Shown here: in pieces, positions 41,044 to 42,841 of the stretch
How the letters are laid out: each line of letters opens with the position of its first letter
How positions within the stretch are numbered: position 1 is the first letter of the stretch
Source: an uncultured Verrucomicrobiota bacterium
Lineage (GTDB): Bacteria; Verrucomicrobiota; Verrucomicrobiia; Limisphaerales; UBA1319
NCBI GenBank assembly: GCA_903845125.1
Contig: CAIMWS010000320.1
Location: 1-42,841, forward strand
Length of the DNA: 42,841 nucleotides
Direction of reading: 5' to 3'
Program-made: the position numbers and the translations under genes
The notes under the pieces: generated by a model
Seen by the model: the letters and a program-made list of their open reading frames with translations, nothing else
Databases searched by the model: none
Told to the model about the DNA's origin: nothing

Positions 41044-42324
41044 CTATTTACGCTCGCTCAACCGGTAAAAAAGGCGGGGCAGGTTCAAGCCTTCAGAAAT
41101 CTCAAAAGAAATGTGATTGGAGGGCGCAATGAAGGCGGTGAGGTCGGTCCATTGGAGCAAATTGGTGGTGGATTGGACCATATAACCATTCCCCCGCTGA
41201 ACGTTTAAGGAGACGCGCAATTTCTGATCAGGCAGTCTAACCAATGGTTGGATGCTGGGTATGGTTCCCAGGTACTGGGCGAGGGTGTCCTCGATTTGGT
41301 CCGGATCCAGACCTTCAACCAGGCCGCCAAAAGTGGGGTCTGGCAAGGAGCCCAGAACAAAATTATTGCCCCGAACCGCCGGCAGCCAGGCGCGCACTGG
41401 GTTGCGTCCGCTGAAGAACGGAGCCAGGCACACCCGATAACTATCCGCCACCGCCAAGGGCACGGCGCCGGCGAGGGAGCTGTTCAAATCAATGAGGGTC
41501 TGGCGGAATTTTTCTTCGCCGCTGGCATCACTTGGATCGAAATTAAACAGGTAATTCACCACCTTCGCCCCGCGCGCACGAATCCTTTGCGAGCCTTCCA
41601 GGTAACGCGCAACCCCGGCTTGGAAAGCCGATTTAGCGGAGACCAAATCGTTGGTTGAGGAGTATTGCAGCAGATGGGGATAATCCATCAACAAACGCTC
41701 CAGGCTCAATTGCTCATTGGTGTAGAGCGTGCGAATGGCTGCCAGCCGGGCATCCAGATTCCAGGAATAAAAATTATAGCTCAGGCATTCGGCGGCCTTG
41801 AGCATGGCGCGGAGTATTTGCAGATCCCCAAAATCGAGAGTGACCTCCACGGTGCGGGTTTCCCGCGCGGACAAGACCAGTTGGAAATTAATGTCGGTCA
41901 CCTTGGCAAGGCAGGCTTCCGCCGCGATGAAACCAGGCGCCAGGTTGGTTCGCAGTATATCGGTAATATCCCGGGCATTCAGGGTTTCCGAGACCAGTGG
42001 CAACCCGCGGGAGTCGGAGGGAACCTGGGAGGTCCATTTATAGATATTTCGGCCAGCCGCCGGGAATTGCAGGGCGGTCAGGAAATTGCTTCCGATGGGT
42101 TGGTCAGGCCAGGCCAGCAACTGGGAGGCCGCATGCAGCACGTTGGCCACCGGATGGTTGGGCGATTTTACGACGGCGTTGGAAAACGAGAGGTTGGCGG
42201 CGAACATGTTGGTGGCGGCCAGAAAATCCCGGCCTTGCTTTACCAGATCGTCCGCGGTTTGCGCTGAAGCAATGGATCCTATCGCCAGGGCCGTCCCGAT
42301 GGCGGTTAACACTTTATGGTTCAT
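41044..42324 (-). CDS. Exported helical-repeat protein of unknown function
   Basis: The 426-residue protein starts with a signal peptide (KVLTAIGTALAIGSIASA). A mostly helical body follows, opening with DDLVKQGRDFLAATNMFAANLSFSNAV (split: the TPR-like segment lies at about residues 24-50). The text reads like a tetratricopeptide-style N-terminus followed by non-repetitive helices. It ends in the window's recurring module, GYMVQSTTNLLQWTDL ... RLFYRLSERK. No catalytic motif is seen. Directly before the ATG stands CCCCCAAAAAACCCCC with no ribosome-binding site. The preceding gene's stop is 33 bases upstream, so the two are probably co-transcribed. Confidence 0.75.
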   Translation of the reverse strand: MNHKVLTAIGTALAIGSIASAQTADDLVKQGRDFLAATNMFAANLSFSNAVVKSPNHPVANVLHAASQLLAWPDQPIGSNFLTALQFPAAGRNIYKWTSQVPSDSRGLPLVSETLNARDITDILRTNLAPGFIAAEACLAKVTDINFQLVLSARETRTVEVTLDFGDLQILRAMLKAAECLSYNFYSWNLDARLAAIRTLYTNEQLSLERLLMDYPHLLQYSSTNDLVSAKSAFQAGVARYLEGSQRIRARGAKVVNYLFNFDPSDASGEEKFRQTLIDLNSSLAGAVPLAVADSYRVCLAPFFSGRNPVRAWLPAVRGNNFVLGSLPDPTFGGLVEGLDPDQIEDTLAQYLGTIPSIQPLVRLPDQKLRVSLNVQRGNGYMVQSTTNLLQWTDLTAFIAPSNHISFEISEGLNLPRLFYRLSERK

Positions 42325-42357
42325 GGGGGTTTTTTGGGGGTTGAGGTTCTTCGATGA

Positions 42358-42841
42358 TTACGGAAGGGAAAATAAGGAACTGATCTGGGGGCCAGGATTA
42401 GCCCGGGGGCCCTGCAACCGGTAATTAGCGGCCGGTATTTCGACCAGGTTGGCGCCCGAAATTGCGCGAACGCCATTGGCCAGCTGCCAGCTGCCATCAG
42501 GCAATAAGCGGACCAAACCGGCCTCCAACAAATTGGTTTTGGCGTTCTCATTCCGAAGCACGAAGTTCCTTAATTCAACGCGGGTGGCTTTATCCGGTTG
42601 AATCCAATGGCTGAGCTGGGCCATATGGCTGGCCAATATATTGGTATTCCGAAGGCTCAAAACCACCCCATCCAACACGAGCACCGGCATCATTCCGATC
42701 TTGAAAAACCCTTTGCGCTGGAAATCCAAGTGAATATTGCTGACGCTTAAACCCGAACTCCGAGATAGAAAATGAGGTCGTAATGCGCAACCTCCTGAGG
42801 CTATAAGGTTTAATGCAAAACAAACCCGCTTCAGACTCGCA
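42358..42841 (-). CDS. Unrecognised protein, C-terminal part (5' end beyond the window edge)
   Basis: The frame is open from the window edge to the TAA at 42358-42360, so the start lies at or beyond base 42841; the TTG at 42729 is only an internal codon. The visible 160 residues begin with a hydrophobic Cys-containing stretch (RVCFALNLIASGGCALRP) that could be part of a signal or lipoprotein peptide. They continue with beta-rich sequence (LSVSNIHLDFQRKGFFKIG, VLVLDGVVLSLRNTNILASH, LLPDGSWQLANG). The style resembles AsmA- or LptC-like envelope proteins, but this is weak. It sits 33 bases upstream of the exported helical protein, in one probable operon. Confidence 0.6.
   Translation of the reverse strand, partial: ASLKRVCFALNLIASGGCALRPHFLSRSSGLSVSNIHLDFQRKGFFKIGMMPVLVLDGVVLSLRNTNILASHMAQLSHWIQPDKATRVELRNFVLRNENAKTNLLEAGLVRLLPDGSWQLANGVRAISGANLVEIPAANYRLQGPRANPGPQISSLFSLP

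Overview
The window looks like a chromosomal segment of a diderm, G+C-rich bacterium of the Verrucomicrobiota. This placement is an inference. It rests on the many large exported proteins that carry a short 'S-T-[ND]-L-x-x-W ... F-Y-R' module, on secreted enzymes such as a GH29 fucosidase and a CotH-like kinase, and on LPS genes sitting beside HPr kinase and HPr. No tRNA, rRNA, CRISPR array or insertion sequence was recognised.

Layout. 1-1079: the 3' end of an RHS-repeat gene with a low-G+C variable tip, and a one-base-overlapping small gene that is probably its immunity partner. 1080-2806: a CHASE2/class III nucleotide cyclase gene whose 5' part is missing, so a recombination junction lies at about 1080-1135. 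2869-4011(-): an exported protein with a carboxypeptidase-regulatory-like domain. 4438-9069: a four-gene amino-sugar-like cluster (GH84 O-GlcNAcase, GNAT acetyltransferase, DegT-type aminotransferase, PTS-type EIIC). The first two overlap by ATGA and together reproduce the domain plan of animal OGA (catalytic domain plus C-terminal acetyltransferase-like domain). This is the most striking observation in the window. 9263-14098: an AspT/YidE-type transporter, an exported terpenoid-cyclase-repeat protein and an APC amino-acid permease. 14163-22647: large exported proteins (beta-helix protein, Tat-exported Rieske protein, secreted PEP-synthase-like protein, alpha-L-fucosidase).

23242-28140 is an envelope and regulation cluster: kdsC, an OstA/LptA-like multi-repeat protein, lptB, hprK and ptsH. 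The order resembles the proteobacterial rpoN region but lacks rpoN, hpf and ptsN. 28419-30503 is a tightly coupled ExbB/ExbD/TonB-like operon ending in a small zinc-ribbon membrane protein. The ExbD-like subunit lacks the usual transmembrane Asp and the ExbB-like subunit lacks one usual Thr. 30589-33147 holds housekeeping genes: a CBS-less GuaB3-type IMP dehydrogenase convergent with purE across a hairpin terminator, then trxA. 33354-36227 is a surface-sugar module (methyltransferase, HpnA-type epimerase, WxcM-type acyltransferase/cupin fusion). 36292-42841 holds further exported proteins: an SMP-30 lactonase, a thioredoxin-Ig fusion, a CotH kinase-Fn3 protein, and two unrecognised proteins, the last running off the window edge.

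Starts were moved inward from the longest open frame wherever a signal peptide, ribosome-binding site or family alignment favoured it. All similarity statements are from recognition by eye; no database was searched.
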